Source: Bacteroidales bacterium UBA3843 (GTDB taxonomy: Bacteria > Bacteroidota > Bacteroidia > Bacteroidales > Paludibacteraceae). From it: a stretch of DNA of 64,000 nucleotides. The stretch spans positions 1-64,000 of the forward strand of contig DGHR01000003.1 in assembly GCA_002392745.1 (NCBI GenBank), written 5' to 3'. Below the pieces are notes generated by a model, which was given only the letters and a program-made list of their open reading frames with translations, ran no database searches and was not told the origin of the DNA. This document shows, piece by piece, positions 34,886-42,502 of this stretch. Both the position numbers and the translations under genes were made by a program. The stretch's first letter is position 1. Each line of letters opens with the position of its first letter.

Positions 34886-35044
34886 ATGAAAGGATTATCT
34901 TTTTCATTGAAACGCGCTGTTGGAATCAGTGGTTTGAAAACCAAAATAGCCCATAAAACGGGCATCCCGACTACCAAGCAGGGCTTGGAGCGAAAAATTG
35001 GACAAGCAGTGATATCTGCAATTACAAGAAAGAAACGCAAATAA
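34886..35044 (+). CDS. Unknown 52-aa basic protein
   Basis: A 52-residue protein (MKGLSFSLKRAVGIS start; HKTGIPTTKQGLERKIG in the middle; RKKRK end). Strongly basic with amphipathic helices. I recall similar short proteins (KIARKTGIPTT-x-x-GLERKIG) in Bacteroidales but not a function. First gene of the cluster, 31 bases before the first module protein. Too short for most gene calls. Confidence 0.6.
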   Translation: MKGLSFSLKRAVGISGLKTKIAHKTGIPTTKQGLERKIGQAVISAITRKKRK

Positions 35045-35075
35045 CCCCAATATTAACCTTTAAATTTTTTCTATT

Positions 35076-35444
35076 ATGGGACTTCTAAACAACATCAAGG
35101 ACCACTTCACGAACGCAGAGTTCACTGTGGCCCCGCAAAAGAAAGTTAAATCTGTATGTGCTGATTTCAAAAAGGCATTCGGTGTAACTCTCGCCATCTA
35201 CAAAGGCGCTCAATTAGCAGATCCGGAGATGACATTAGCGGCTCTTAACAAAAAGACGACGAAAGACATTACCACCAAAAGCTATGATGAACTGAAGATA
35301 AAAGCGTCCATGAAAGTAGGCGAGGCGGAGAAACTCTTCGACCAGATGTTTGGCTTGACCGTACAAATCAAGGACCCTGCAGGCAAAGTATGTGTTGACA
35401 ATAAGTTGACTATCGGTCAGGCAGCCCGCGGTGAAGGTAAATAA
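35076..35444 (+). CDS. Unknown 122-aa protein, recurring module (copy 1)
   Basis: No signal peptide or membrane segment. From about residue 22 to 112 it carries a module that recurs in the proteins at 37273 and 39285. The pattern is KVKSVCADFKKAFG-x-TLAIYKG, then A-D-x-x-x-TLAAL, ELKIKASMKVGEAEKLF, FGLTVQIKD and a closing DNKLTIGQAA. Alternating helix-strand order suggests a small alpha/beta fold. The start region TTAACCTTTAAATTTTTTCT before the ATG recurs before other genes of the cluster. Function unknown; likely cytosolic. Confidence 0.75.
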   Translation: MGLLNNIKDHFTNAEFTVAPQKKVKSVCADFKKAFGVTLAIYKGAQLADPEMTLAALNKKTTKDITTKSYDELKIKASMKVGEAEKLFDQMFGLTVQIKDPAGKVCVDNKLTIGQAARGEGK

Positions 35445-35473
35445 AAATAATTAACCTTTTAAATTTAACAATT

Positions 35474-36430
35474 ATGGCAAGTAAAGTAAGAGTTTATGCC
35501 AAGTCTCAAAAATGGGCAGCATTAGGAATTATTGATGCGTACATTAAAATGTATCCGCATGCAACTGTTGATGATCTCAATAAGGCTTTTCCCTTGAGTG
35601 TCCTTCAAGAAACTAAAACAGACGAACCATTGCTCGTCACAGTTGCTGAAAAAGAAAAATTGGTAAAAGCATCTAAGACCACCTTTGATGACGAGTATTT
35701 TGAAGAATGGAAAAGAACTCATTTCTACGTTACTCTACCGGATGGCACAGACCTTATGTTTACTGTAGCGATGTGGCCGAAAGAAATGTTTGAGAAAATG
35801 ATGGCGCAAGCTAAGTTATATGATATCGAGTTCGCAAAATACGAGGCAGCAGAAAAAGGTATCGGTAAACGCGGTGAGTACTCATTGGAATATTTAAATG
35901 GTTATGTTCCTCCCGTACCTACAGCAAAGAAATCGAAGACTTGGTTGTGGATTCTTTTAGCAGCACTGCTTATTATCGCTATTTTGGTAATCTTGCTGCT
36001 GATGAAAGGTTGTCAAAAGGTAGAACCTCAAGTGGTAGAAGTAGAGAAAGTGGTAGTTGTTCATGACACGCTGTATATCCAGCAGATTGAGGAAATAGAG
36101 AAAAACTTCAATGCCGCAGAGTTTGTGCAAGGTAAAGCCGATTTGAGCGAGAGCGCTAAGTTTGTGCTCCATGATTTGGCTAAAGTAATGCAGAAGAATC
36201 CTGAAGTACGTCTGCGTTTGGAAGGTCACACTTCTGCAGAGGGTGATGCTGCTTTCAATCAGAAACTGAGTGAAGCTCGCGCACAGGCTGCTGTAGATTT
36301 CATGGTAGAGCACGAAGGTATTGACGCTTCCCGTCTGGAGGCAGTTGGTAAAGGTTCTTCTGAGTTGAAAAATACCGAAGACCCTATGGCTCCGGAGAAT
36401 CGCCGCACAGAATTTATTGTATTGGAATAA
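35474..36430 (+). CDS. Inner-membrane protein with OmpA-like periplasmic domain
   Basis: A 318-residue protein. Residues 1-150 are cytosolic and unrecognised, with EEWKRTHFYVTLPDGTDLMF. One membrane segment follows at about 156-177 (WLWILLAALLIIAILVILLL), flanked by KK and KGC. A short linker (VEPQVVEVEKVVVV) leads to an OmpA/MotB-like peptidoglycan-binding domain at about 208-318 (LEGHTSAEGDAAFNQKLSEA, RAQAAVDFM, PENRRTEFIVLE). The topology (sensor or motor domain inside, cell-wall grip outside) would tie a cytosolic complex to the wall. Same strand and 29 bases after module copy 1. Confidence 0.85.
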   Translation: MASKVRVYAKSQKWAALGIIDAYIKMYPHATVDDLNKAFPLSVLQETKTDEPLLVTVAEKEKLVKASKTTFDDEYFEEWKRTHFYVTLPDGTDLMFTVAMWPKEMFEKMMAQAKLYDIEFAKYEAAEKGIGKRGEYSLEYLNGYVPPVPTAKKSKTWLWILLAALLIIAILVILLLMKGCQKVEPQVVEVEKVVVVHDTLYIQQIEEIEKNFNAAEFVQGKADLSESAKFVLHDLAKVMQKNPEVRLRLEGHTSAEGDAAFNQKLSEARAQAAVDFMVEHEGIDASRLEAVGKGSSELKNTEDPMAPENRRTEFIVLE

Positions 36431-36439
36431 TACACCTTA

Positions 36440-36467
36440 CCTCATCCGCCTTGATCAGCGGGTGGGG
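36440..36467 (+). other. Intercistronic hairpin 1
   Basis: CCTCATCCGC (36440-36449) pairs with GCGGGTGGGG (36458-36467), ten pairs including G-T; no T-run follows. Located after the OmpA-like gene. Confidence 0.65.
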
Positions 36468-36503
36468 CACAAAGAACTACTAATCCATTAATTTAATACA
36501 ATC

Positions 36504-37259
36504 ATGGCCGTAACCACAAAAAAAACACATACACACAAGCTGCCGGATTTATCTGCGGATATAAACAAATTCTTAAAACATAGTAATGAATTGGGAAGTT
36601 ATCGCATGCAAGAGGAGATTCTTTTGGATTTTACAAAAAAATATCCAAAGCATGACATCTATGAAGCGGTTGAAATCAAGGCAAAATTATTGAATATGTT
36701 TTACTCTACTGGTATTCAGGCTATTGATGTTATGGTAAGGAATATCATGAGTATTATTGATATAGACAAGATTTTACAAGAACCTAAGTATAACAGAGGG
36801 TTAATAGATGCAATTGCAGAGTTAAAACTTAAGGATGATAAAAAGCGAAACAACTATTCCTTTGCCACGAAATATTGCGCGCTTCATCAACCTGAAAAAT
36901 ATCCAATATATGATAGTATTGTTGCTGCGATTCTTACTAAGTTAATGAAGACCGACCAACTTCCACCTTTTAAACTAAAAAGAAAGACATCAGATCCAAG
37001 TACAAATACTTACATGACGCAAAGTGAGTTTGAAACAATGCTGCGTAATTACGACTCTTTTGTTAAAGTATATGACATTTTTATGGAAGATTATGGTCTC
37101 AAAGGCAAATTCTCGTATAGAATAGTGGATTGGTATCTATGGGGATCATACAAGAATGGAAATATTGAGACCGAAATTGAAAAACTCACTCAATTGGACC
37201 GCAACAAATATGTTCCATACTCCCAAAAGAAAGTGGAAAAAACAAAGAATATTAACTAA
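36504..37259 (+). CDS. Unknown 251-aa protein
   Basis: Helical protein without signal or membrane segment. The stretch NNYSFATKYCALHQPEKYPIYDSIV (read in two parts: NNYSFATKYCALHQ and PEKYPIYDSIV, about 112-136) resembles the S-F-A-S/T-K...F/H...P...PIYD pattern. That pattern occurs in a scattered group of helical proteins, some near DNA-modifying systems. I cannot assign it. It is AT-richer than its neighbours, and the next gene begins 13 bases after its stop. Confidence 0.6.
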   Translation: MAVTTKKTHTHKLPDLSADINKFLKHSNELGSYRMQEEILLDFTKKYPKHDIYEAVEIKAKLLNMFYSTGIQAIDVMVRNIMSIIDIDKILQEPKYNRGLIDAIAELKLKDDKKRNNYSFATKYCALHQPEKYPIYDSIVAAILTKLMKTDQLPPFKLKRKTSDPSTNTYMTQSEFETMLRNYDSFVKVYDIFMEDYGLKGKFSYRIVDWYLWGSYKNGNIETEIEKLTQLDRNKYVPYSQKKVEKTKNIN

Positions 37260-37272
37260 AAATAGTACAATT

Positions 37273-39207
37273 ATGACATTTACACTTAATGGATTAGTCT
37301 ATGAGACTATCAATGACAATGAAGTACAACTTCTTAGAACCGAAGGTCTTAAACGCCCCGTACGTAATATTCCTGCGGAAGTGGAGTATTCGGGGAAACA
37401 GTATAAAGTAACAGAGGTGAGCGGAGTGGTAAAAGAACGTCACTATGGTTCTTCTGACTATTACTATACATATAATAATGGGGCTTTTGAAAACGATGAT
37501 GTCCTTACTAATTTATCGCTGCCAGAAGCAATAAAAAGCATTAATTCGGGTCAGTATGATTATCCTAAATACCACGGCGCATTTTTAGGATGTATAAAAC
37601 TTAAGGAAATTTATTTTTCGGATTCATTAGAATCAATAGGAGATTATGCTTTCCAAGGATGCACGGCTATTGAATCACTATATTTTGGTGATAATTTGAA
37701 AACTATTTGTCGTTCAGCATTCTACAATTGTTCTGCATTAAAGGAAATAGATTTTAATGATAAATTGGAAACAATAGGTAATTACGCTTTTGAGGGGTGT
37801 ACATCTCTTAAAAATGTGTCATTTCCAGAGTCGCTCAAGAAGATTGGAGATAGAGCTTTTAAAGGTTGCAAGACAATGACAGAAGTAAATATCCCTACGT
37901 CTGTTGAGACTATAGGTAGTAGTGCCTTTGCTGAGTCCGGAGTGAAGGTTGTAAATATCTATAGCGAGAATATCAATATCGCGGAAGATGCATTCCCCGC
38001 TGATGCGCAAATTAATTTCTTGGACGCTAACTCATTCCCCAAACGCAAACGCAAACCGCGCGGCGCTAAAACCGCAGAAACACCGAAAGCGACTCATGTG
38101 GTAGAAGAACCTAAAAAAGAAGAACCGAAACCACAACCCAAACCCACGCCAAAACCGGAACCTAAACCCGAACCCGAGCCTATACCTGTTGCTCCAGTGA
38201 ACATAAGCGGAGACGGATTGACATTGCTTAACAATTCTAAAGTAGCTGATGTGGTAGCTCAATTCAATGCTCGTTTTGGCTCGGTTTTGCGTATATACAA
38301 CGGTCGTTCCAAAGCAGAGGATGGTGATACTCTCAAAGCATTGGGATTGTCAAAAGAAGGCGAGATGAGTTGTCGCGGAAACCTTACGGTAGGCTCGTTT
38401 ATTGAACGTATGCAAAATGAATTCGGTCTGAAAGTCAAAGTTTATACCTGCGACGAGTGGGTTGCTGTTTTAGACGGCCTTACTTTGGAAGCCAGCGGCA
38501 AAGTAAAAAAGAATGCCGTCAAAGCCGATATGGAGAGTATGATTGCATACCGGCGCGAAGACAATAATCTAAACGGTTACTCCATTCAAGCGCGTGAAGA
38601 TGGTAGTTATGTAGTATTTAAAGATGGAGAGGAATGCAGCAATGCAAAAGCAGCCATGCGAGAAATGGCAGTCTTGCTCGGTATGGAATATGATGCAGAT
38701 TGGACTACTCGTCAATTTGGTGCAAAACTCCTCAAAGTCGTCGGCAATGCCGATACACCTACTCCTGCCACTTCACAGCAAGAAGATGGTATAGAATACA
38801 ACCGTGCTTATTGGATAGAAAAGTCATCCGAGCAAAATCTGGGATTGGTAGATCATCTGTTGGATATTATTAATTCGGTTTGTCAAGATCGCTATGAATT
38901 AAAATACAACAAGGCATATATTGGTCTTACTCATAATAGCAAACCGCGCGTGTTTGTCGCTTTCCGCCCGCAAAAAGGAGATTTGAATATATCCGTATAC
39001 GTGAAACAAACGCCGGAATTTGATAAGATTTTTGCAGAGAAATTGGATTCTCCGGATTGTTATGACGAGGATAAATACAAGTGTCATATTCAGGTTGAGG
39101 ATACCGAAAAGAAAGGTGGCTTCTTTGCTAAACTATTTGGCAAAACAGCAAGTAATCTTGATGCTTTGATACCGGTATTGATTCAAGCAGAAAAAGAAGC
39201 GAAATAA
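37273..39207 (+). CDS. Cytosolic LRR protein with module copy 2 and C-terminal DUF5655-like domain
   Basis: Start at ATG 37273, preceded by an AT-rich leader; a longer frame would overlap the previous gene. 644 residues, no signal peptide. About residues 55-245 are BspA-type LRR_5 repeats (AFQGCTAIESLYFGDNLKTI-like). About 258-308 is a K/P/E-rich linker (PKPTPKPEPKPEPEP). About 311-392 is the recurring module (VADVVAQFNARFGSVLRIYN, then NLTVGSFIERM and FGLKVKVYT). An unassigned region follows at about 415-490, and the C-terminus (about 505-640) has RVFVAFRPQKGDLNISVYVK, similar to DUF5655-type domains. LRR_5 repeats are usually on secreted proteins, so a cytosolic LRR fused to this module is unusual. 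Confidence 0.75.
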   Translation: MTFTLNGLVYETINDNEVQLLRTEGLKRPVRNIPAEVEYSGKQYKVTEVSGVVKERHYGSSDYYYTYNNGAFENDDVLTNLSLPEAIKSINSGQYDYPKYHGAFLGCIKLKEIYFSDSLESIGDYAFQGCTAIESLYFGDNLKTICRSAFYNCSALKEIDFNDKLETIGNYAFEGCTSLKNVSFPESLKKIGDRAFKGCKTMTEVNIPTSVETIGSSAFAESGVKVVNIYSENINIAEDAFPADAQINFLDANSFPKRKRKPRGAKTAETPKATHVVEEPKKEEPKPQPKPTPKPEPKPEPEPIPVAPVNISGDGLTLLNNSKVADVVAQFNARFGSVLRIYNGRSKAEDGDTLKALGLSKEGEMSCRGNLTVGSFIERMQNEFGLKVKVYTCDEWVAVLDGLTLEASGKVKKNAVKADMESMIAYRREDNNLNGYSIQAREDGSYVVFKDGEECSNAKAAMREMAVLLGMEYDADWTTRQFGAKLLKVVGNADTPTPATSQQEDGIEYNRAYWIEKSSEQNLGLVDHLLDIINSVCQDRYELKYNKAYIGLTHNSKPRVFVAFRPQKGDLNISVYVKQTPEFDKIFAEKLDSPDCYDEDKYKCHIQVEDTEKKGGFFAKLFGKTASNLDALIPVLIQAEKEAK

Positions 39208-39222
39208 TAATCAATAGGACAA

Positions 39223-39247
39223 GCCTGCAGTCCTTAATGTTGCGGGC
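39223..39247 (+). other. Intercistronic hairpin 2
   Basis: GCCTGCA (39223-39229) with TGCGGGC (39241-39247), seven pairs including one G-T, in the gap between the LRR fusion and module copy 3. Confidence 0.55.
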
Positions 39248-39284
39248 ATAAATGATCATTTATTAACTTTAAATTTTTACTATT

Positions 39285-39602
39285 ATGGCAGAAATTGCAT
39301 TAAAGGGTAACATGAAGGTTAAGACCCTCAAGGCTGATTTCAAGAAAGCATTTGGAGCATCTCTCCGCGTTTACAAAAGCGTAACCTGCAAGGGCGCATT
39401 TGCTGATGACGACGCTACGTTGGCATCCATCCGCGCAGAGGGTAAAGCCGGTGGCGAACTGAAGATCGTTGGTAACATGCAGGTAGGTAACTTCGAGAAG
39501 AAGATTGCTGATATGTATGGTATTGGTGTTCAGGTTGCTGACAAGAATGACAGCAACCTGGCAGACAACAGCGGTACTATCTCCGCTGCAGGTCGTGCTT
39601 GA
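39285..39602 (+). CDS. Unknown 105-aa protein, recurring module (copy 3)
   Basis: Nearly the whole protein is the module: MKVKTLKADFKKAFGASLRV, YKSVTCKGAFADDDATLASI, ELKIVGNMQVGNFEKKI, YGIGVQVADK and a final ADNSGTISAAGRA. It shares VK-x-x-x-ADFKKAFG-x-x-LR-x-YK with copy 1. Codon use here is more G/C-rich and polished than in the neighbours, which hints at high expression. The leader is ATTAACTTTAAATTTTTACT before the ATG. Confidence 0.75.
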   Translation: MAEIALKGNMKVKTLKADFKKAFGASLRVYKSVTCKGAFADDDATLASIRAEGKAGGELKIVGNMQVGNFEKKIADMYGIGVQVADKNDSNLADNSGTISAAGRA

Positions 39603-39618
39603 TTACAGTCCAAACAAG

Positions 39619-39644
39619 GCAGGGGAGTTTGATCGCTCCTCTGC
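39619..39644 (+). other. Intercistronic hairpin 3
   Basis: GCAGGGGAG (39619-39627), loop TTTGATCG, CTCCTCTGC (39636-39644). The sequence around it is repeated at 39954-39979. Confidence 0.7.
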
Positions 39645-39679
39645 TTACAAAAGTTATTAACCCTTTAAATTTTATCACT

Positions 39680-39925
39680 ATGAGCAAAGAGTATTATCGC
39701 AAGAAAATCATTGACTTGCGTGCAAGTCTTGACAGAGAAAAAGAAGCAAAAAAACGCGACAATGAGCGTTATGCTTCATTGATTAAAAGTGCTTCCTCAC
39801 CATCCAGCAAGGCATCTTATCGCAAATCTAAAGTCGATGCTGCTGCGCGCCACGACCGCCAGATTGATTATCTGAAGCGTCAAATCGAGAGTGCAAAAGA
39901 ATCGCTCAAGCGCGAGAAATCATAA
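39680..39925 (+). CDS. Unknown 81-aa coiled-coil protein
   Basis: Start at ATG 39680, after the leader TTAACCCTTTAAATTTTATC that matches those of the other cluster genes. Highly charged (K/R/E/S), two long helices (YYRKKIIDLRASLDREKEAK and DRQIDYLKRQIESAKESLKR) split by an S-rich turn (SASSPSSKASYRKSK). Looks like a small helical hairpin. No known family. Confidence 0.65.
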   Translation: MSKEYYRKKIIDLRASLDREKEAKKRDNERYASLIKSASSPSSKASYRKSKVDAAARHDRQIDYLKRQIESAKESLKREKS

Positions 39926-39953
39926 TGCCTCTTGACGCGTAAAAGTAAACAGG

Positions 39954-39979
39954 GCTGGGGAGTTTGATCACTCCCCCGC
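39954..39979 (+). other. Intercistronic hairpin 4
   Basis: GCTGGGGAGT (39954-39963), loop TTGATC, ACTCCCCCGC (39970-39979). Shares GGGGAGTTTGATC with hairpin 3. Confidence 0.7.
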
Positions 39980-40001
39980 TCACACACAAAAAATCAACTT
40001 G

Positions 40002-40772
40002 ATGAGAAGTTTATATTTATGTATTTTATCGCTCGTCTCATCCGTTATCATGGCGCAGACAACGGAAGGCGATGAACTATGGATGGAACCCGACCGTCCG
40101 GGAATGGCTACCGGAACAGGTGTCATGCCCTTTAAGAAAGTGATGTGGGAAACAGGCTTTGAGGCCGGGTTAGGCAATGAGTACTCTATACTCTTGCCGA
40201 CGACTATGTTTCGGTTCGGTATTGCTCCATTCGCAGAACTGCGCGTGGAGTATGACGGCTTGTTGTTGCAACAAACGGATAAGTCTTGGTCTTACGAAGT
40301 GGCTCCGCTGATTATCGGTACCAAACTGCGTGTTTTTGATGGCTCGGAGCAATACAAATGGATTCCGAAAGTTGCTCTGATGGCCAACTTGGCTATCCCT
40401 TGTACGCGTACAATGGCGGAAATAATGCATGTTGCGCCATCGTTATATGCCCTTTTTTCTAATGATGTAACTTCATGGTTCAACATCGGCTACAATGTAG
40501 GCGTGGAGTGGGATGGTTTGCAACCTAAACCATATACCTTCCTTGCTCTCTGTTTGGGATTCAACATAACTGAAGAAGTGGGCGCCTTCGTGGAGAGTTA
40601 TAACTATATTACCGATTATGGCAGGAATATTGCCGGTGAATGTGGGCTGGATGCCGGATTCAATTTTATGATACATGAGCGCGTGCAATTGGATATCTAT
40701 GCCGCTATCAATGCAAAAGATCCTGCCGCAGAAAGTTATGTCGGACTTGGAGTAGCTTGGCTGATTAATTAA
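40002..40772 (+). CDS. Outer-membrane porin-like protein (MetA-type)
   Basis: Start at ATG 40002 (a TTG precedes it in frame). 256 residues, signal peptide MRSLYLCILSLVSSVIMAQ, then a beta-barrel resembling the Phenol_MetA_deg outer-membrane family: DRPGMATGTGVMPFKKVMWE at about 31-50, ending SYVGLGVAWLIN. It places an outer-membrane component in this cluster. Substrate unknown. The ion channel gene starts 20 bases after its stop. Confidence 0.8.
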   Translation: MRSLYLCILSLVSSVIMAQTTEGDELWMEPDRPGMATGTGVMPFKKVMWETGFEAGLGNEYSILLPTTMFRFGIAPFAELRVEYDGLLLQQTDKSWSYEVAPLIIGTKLRVFDGSEQYKWIPKVALMANLAIPCTRTMAEIMHVAPSLYALFSNDVTSWFNIGYNVGVEWDGLQPKPYTFLALCLGFNITEEVGAFVESYNYITDYGRNIAGECGLDAGFNFMIHERVQLDIYAAINAKDPAAESYVGLGVAWLIN

Positions 40773-40792
40773 TAGCATAAAATAATATAAAT

Positions 40793-42490
40793 ATGACAGA
40801 TAAAATTCAATCTCTCAAACAAGAGTTGTCGCGGGTCTTTGATGATAACTTGCGTACCAAACAGTGGCAAAACTATGTCGATTATGCCATCATTGGACTT
40901 ATCATCCTTTCGACGGTTGAGGTTTTCCTCTCTACGTACGATGGTATCGTGGAGAAATACGGCCTTTGGCTGAAAGTAGTGGATTATTTTACGACCTTCT
41001 TCTTTACCATTGAAGTTTCTCTCCGTATCTGGTGTGCCGATCTGATTGACGATAAATACAAAGGCTTCTGGGGACGCGTGCGTTACTGTTTCTCGTTCTA
41101 TGGTCTAATAGACATCCTTTCCACGTACCCGTTCTACCTGCATTTCTTCATGCCTATGCCGTATGTGGCACTCAAAGCCTTGCGAATTGCCCGTCTCTTG
41201 CGTGTATTCCGTTATATGAAAGCGTTCAACGTCCTCTCAAGGGCTATGCGTGCCAAGAAAGATGAGATGTGGGTGTCCGTTCAGTTCTTGACAATCATTA
41301 CGCTCATCCTCTCGTTCGTTCTTTTCTTTGTGGAGCATGAGGCGCAACCGGAAGTGTATAACAACGGCTGGACATCTGTCCTCTGGGCATTTGCGCAGTA
41401 TATCGGCGATCCGGGAGGTTTCGCAGATACACCGCCGATTACCGTCACCGGTCGTATTATAGCCTGTATCATCGGTGTACTCGGCATCGCTATCTTTGCC
41501 GTTCCTGCCGGACTCATCGGTTCCGCTTTCTCGGAAGTCATGGAGAAAGACGAGCGCAGAGAGAAATCCGAAGGTTGGGCGGAACGTCTCCACTCGGCTT
41601 TTGAACGTAAACTCGACCGTCCTACAGGTTTTCAAATCGTTCCGCGGTACGTGTCTATCGTGGAGATTCAAGCGCGTTTGGGACTCAAGGAAGATGAGAT
41701 ATTGGACGCAGTAGCTGTTTCCGATAAGTTCCGTTTGATTAATCTGTCAAGCACAGCAACGCCGGATGAGAGAATAACTGACTTGTTGGCGGTGGAGCAT
41801 TTTCCGGTTAACACTATCTATGGCCAGTGTATTGACCGCAAATCCAAAGTTACTATTTTCTCTCCCAGTAATATTGTGGACCCGATTATTGGCTGGTGGG
41901 CATACTATTTGGCTAAAATTGGCGGGTTCAATTATGTAAGTCGTGAGGTGGGAGAGACACGCCCCTATAACTCTTTCTATCTCTACAAAAACGATGGTAC
42001 AATCGGTCGTGAGGAATGTATGGCGGACCTCAATCGGCTGGCGGATGGCGAAGACAAATGGGTATTCTCCATCCTGGCTGCCAGCGGAGGAAGCGAACCG
42101 GCTTATCCAACGCAGTTCCATTTTACTTACGGAGCCAAGAAAGGCGATGAAACGTATGACGACCCGAACATAACGCTCAACGACATTCCTGCTTTTGATG
42201 CATTGTATAAGGAGTTTACAGGTTTATTAGAAACTCAATATTCTCTTTCTGCAGACCGCCAACGCTATCATACCAACGCCAATGCCGGTTATTTTGCACG
42301 TCATTTGGAGCATAAAGTGAACGCCGTTGCACTTCGTGTCGCATGGAGCGTTACTGCAAGAGATGCACGAGCCATCCAGATAGCTCAATCCCTTGCGCAA
42401 TCCATCAACCGAAATATCAACCACACCGGCAATCCTGATGTCCCGGAACTCAAAGTGAAGGACATCGGATATAGTGGATATAAAAATTAA
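40793..42490 (+). CDS. Voltage-gated-type ion channel with large C-terminal domain
   Basis: A 565-residue inner-membrane protein. S1 about 28-48, S2 about 60-80, S3 about 97-117. S4 is ALKALRIARLLRVFRYMKAF (about 126-145), with basic residues every third position. S5 is about 160-180, the pore loop about 192-215, and S6 about 219-245 (GRIIACIIGVLGIAIFAVPA, then G). In place of the potassium filter TVGYG the pore reads AFAQYIGDPGGFADTPP. The 310 residues after S6 form a soluble domain I do not recognise (GWWAYYLAKIGGFNYVSREV; a Q/N-rich end). Ion selectivity cannot be called. Setting: between an outer-membrane barrel and a helical cytosolic protein. Confidence 0.85.
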   Translation: MTDKIQSLKQELSRVFDDNLRTKQWQNYVDYAIIGLIILSTVEVFLSTYDGIVEKYGLWLKVVDYFTTFFFTIEVSLRIWCADLIDDKYKGFWGRVRYCFSFYGLIDILSTYPFYLHFFMPMPYVALKALRIARLLRVFRYMKAFNVLSRAMRAKKDEMWVSVQFLTIITLILSFVLFFVEHEAQPEVYNNGWTSVLWAFAQYIGDPGGFADTPPITVTGRIIACIIGVLGIAIFAVPAGLIGSAFSEVMEKDERREKSEGWAERLHSAFERKLDRPTGFQIVPRYVSIVEIQARLGLKEDEILDAVAVSDKFRLINLSSTATPDERITDLLAVEHFPVNTIYGQCIDRKSKVTIFSPSNIVDPIIGWWAYYLAKIGGFNYVSREVGETRPYNSFYLYKNDGTIGREECMADLNRLADGEDKWVFSILAASGGSEPAYPTQFHFTYGAKKGDETYDDPNITLNDIPAFDALYKEFTGLLETQYSLSADRQRYHTNANAGYFARHLEHKVNAVALRVAWSVTARDARAIQIAQSLAQSINRNINHTGNPDVPELKVKDIGYSGYKN

Positions 42491-42502
42491 AAACATATTC
42501 AT

